Below, in pieces: positions 63,638 through 64,000 of a stretch of 64,000 nucleotides of DNA. Within the stretch, counting starts at the first letter, position 1, and the number at the start of each line of letters is the position of its first letter. Made by a program: the position numbers and the translations under genes. The notes under the pieces are model-generated. The model was not told where the DNA came from, did not search any database, and saw only the letters and a list, made by a program, of their open reading frames with translations. This stretch comes from Methanocorpusculum sp. (GTDB lineage Archaea; Halobacteriota; Methanomicrobia; Methanomicrobiales; Methanocorpusculaceae), in NCBI GenBank assembly GCA_017408885.1, contig JAFQTT010000013.1:19277-83276 (forward strand). Reading direction: 5' to 3'.

Positions 63638-64000
63638 AATTTATCACCACAAGCCCGCCTGCCGCTTTGAGTGTGCTTAGCGTGCCTGCCGCTGCCGCTC
63701 GCTAATCGCGGCGGCTGTTCGCGGCAGGTCAATCAAATAAAGCTGAAGCGAACCGAACAACCGGCGGGCTTACAAAGGCAGCGTGAAAACCGCGAGACGA
63801 TATCCGTGCCGGAATCGGAGCGAAGCGACGAGAACGGCATGGTTATCCTCTCGCGGGTGAACGCCTGTGCCCCGCCCCTTTTCTGTATATTAAGGAGGGC
63901 GTGGGCGAAAAGGCGAGTGCGCCGCAGTCCGCAGGTGAAACTTCGGCGATTAGCCGAAGTGAACCGAGGACAAAGGAGCAGTCGTATTTTCGTAGCCCGA
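63638..64000. other. GC-rich leader upstream of the right GxxExxY gene
   Basis: No gene. GC-rich with many short palindromes. It holds the shared blocks in the same order as the left leader (minus strand): GACTGCTCCTT at 63973-63983, CGGCGCACTCG at 63914-63924, and the 32-base block at 63859-63890. The distances between blocks differ from those on the left. It continues past the window. Confidence 0.6.
63859..63890 (-). repeat. Right copy of the 32-bp GxxExxY leader block
   Basis: 28 of 32 bases match the left copy (55005-55036) on the opposite strand, with a shared unbroken 19 bases (GGGCGGGGCACAGGCGTTC). Confidence 0.8.

Noticed and set aside
1..64000. CRISPR array
   Set aside because: I saw no series of regularly spaced direct repeats and no cas-like gene.
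1..64000. Insertion sequence or integrase
   Set aside because: No transposase- or integrase-like protein is present. The inverted repeats at 4902-5053 and around the hsd island have no such gene between or beside them.

Overview
The window looks like chromosomal DNA of a hydrogenotrophic, formate-using methanogenic archaeon, most likely of the order Methanomicrobiales (a Methanocorpusculum-like genome is my best guess, an inference rather than something the sequence states). The archaeal markers are a membrane-anchored LonB protease, Nob1, Sec61-beta, TiaS, a DRG-type GTPase with TGS domain, an archaeal MetRS with fused tRNA-binding domain, AglJ and an initiator tRNA with archaeal features. 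The methanogen markers are F420-type formate dehydrogenase (fdhA-fdhB) and two methanofuran biosynthesis genes (mfnD, mfnF). TATA boxes with leaderless or short leaders are frequent. Bacterial-type genes in this background include exonuclease VII (xseA-xseB), polyphosphate kinase with a Ppx-like partner, and FeoAB.

Layout. 1-570 is a gene-free GC-rich edge with an inverted repeat. 0.6-16.2 kb is housekeeping: nob1-prs, lonB, a three-module zinc protein followed by a 51-bp-arm inverted repeat, a radical SAM protein, a DUF362 ferredoxin, a CNNM/CorC-type membrane protein with a possible coupled leader peptide, xseA-xseB-MFS, a HEAT-repeat protein with a parvulin, argG and aglJ. 16.4-22.1 kb holds a lipoprotein, tiaS, ppx-ppk1 and a CbiZ fusion. 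22.1-27.2 kb is metal transport: feoA-feoB with a small cysteine-rich FeoB partner, and a copper ATPase with HMA domains at both ends. 27.2-32.1 kb holds sua5, an ACT protein, surE, mfnF, mfnD and an Mrp/NBP35 ATPase. 32.3-36.6 kb holds a secreted protein and fdhAB. 36.8-41.8 kb holds nifB, a methyltransferase, hisF, a patatin, a prepilin peptidase and an EamA transporter. Two tRNA genes (initiator Met, Glu-CTC) precede the DRG GTPase. 43.7-54.1 kb holds an ArsP-type permease with a divergent ArsR regulator, an acyl-CoA synthetase, a flavodoxin-like protein, two thioredoxin-fold proteins, CBS and UspA stress proteins, an amidohydrolase, sec61-beta and metG.

The accessory part is 54.1-64.0 kb: a type I restriction-modification operon (hsdM, hsdS, hsdR) carrying between hsdS and hsdR three extra genes. 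These are a HicB-like small protein, a protein with the full R / S-x-S / E-x-E motif set of an ADP-ribosyltransferase toxin, and a 51-residue charged protein. A perfect 19-bp palindrome lies just upstream of the ADP-ribosyltransferase gene. The whole locus is bracketed by two GxxExxY-family genes in inverted orientation, each preceded by a GC-rich leader sharing the same ordered sequence blocks. I read this as a defence island in which a restriction system may guard or be guarded by an embedded ADP-ribosylating toxin module, by analogy with PrrC in hsd loci. That function is inference.
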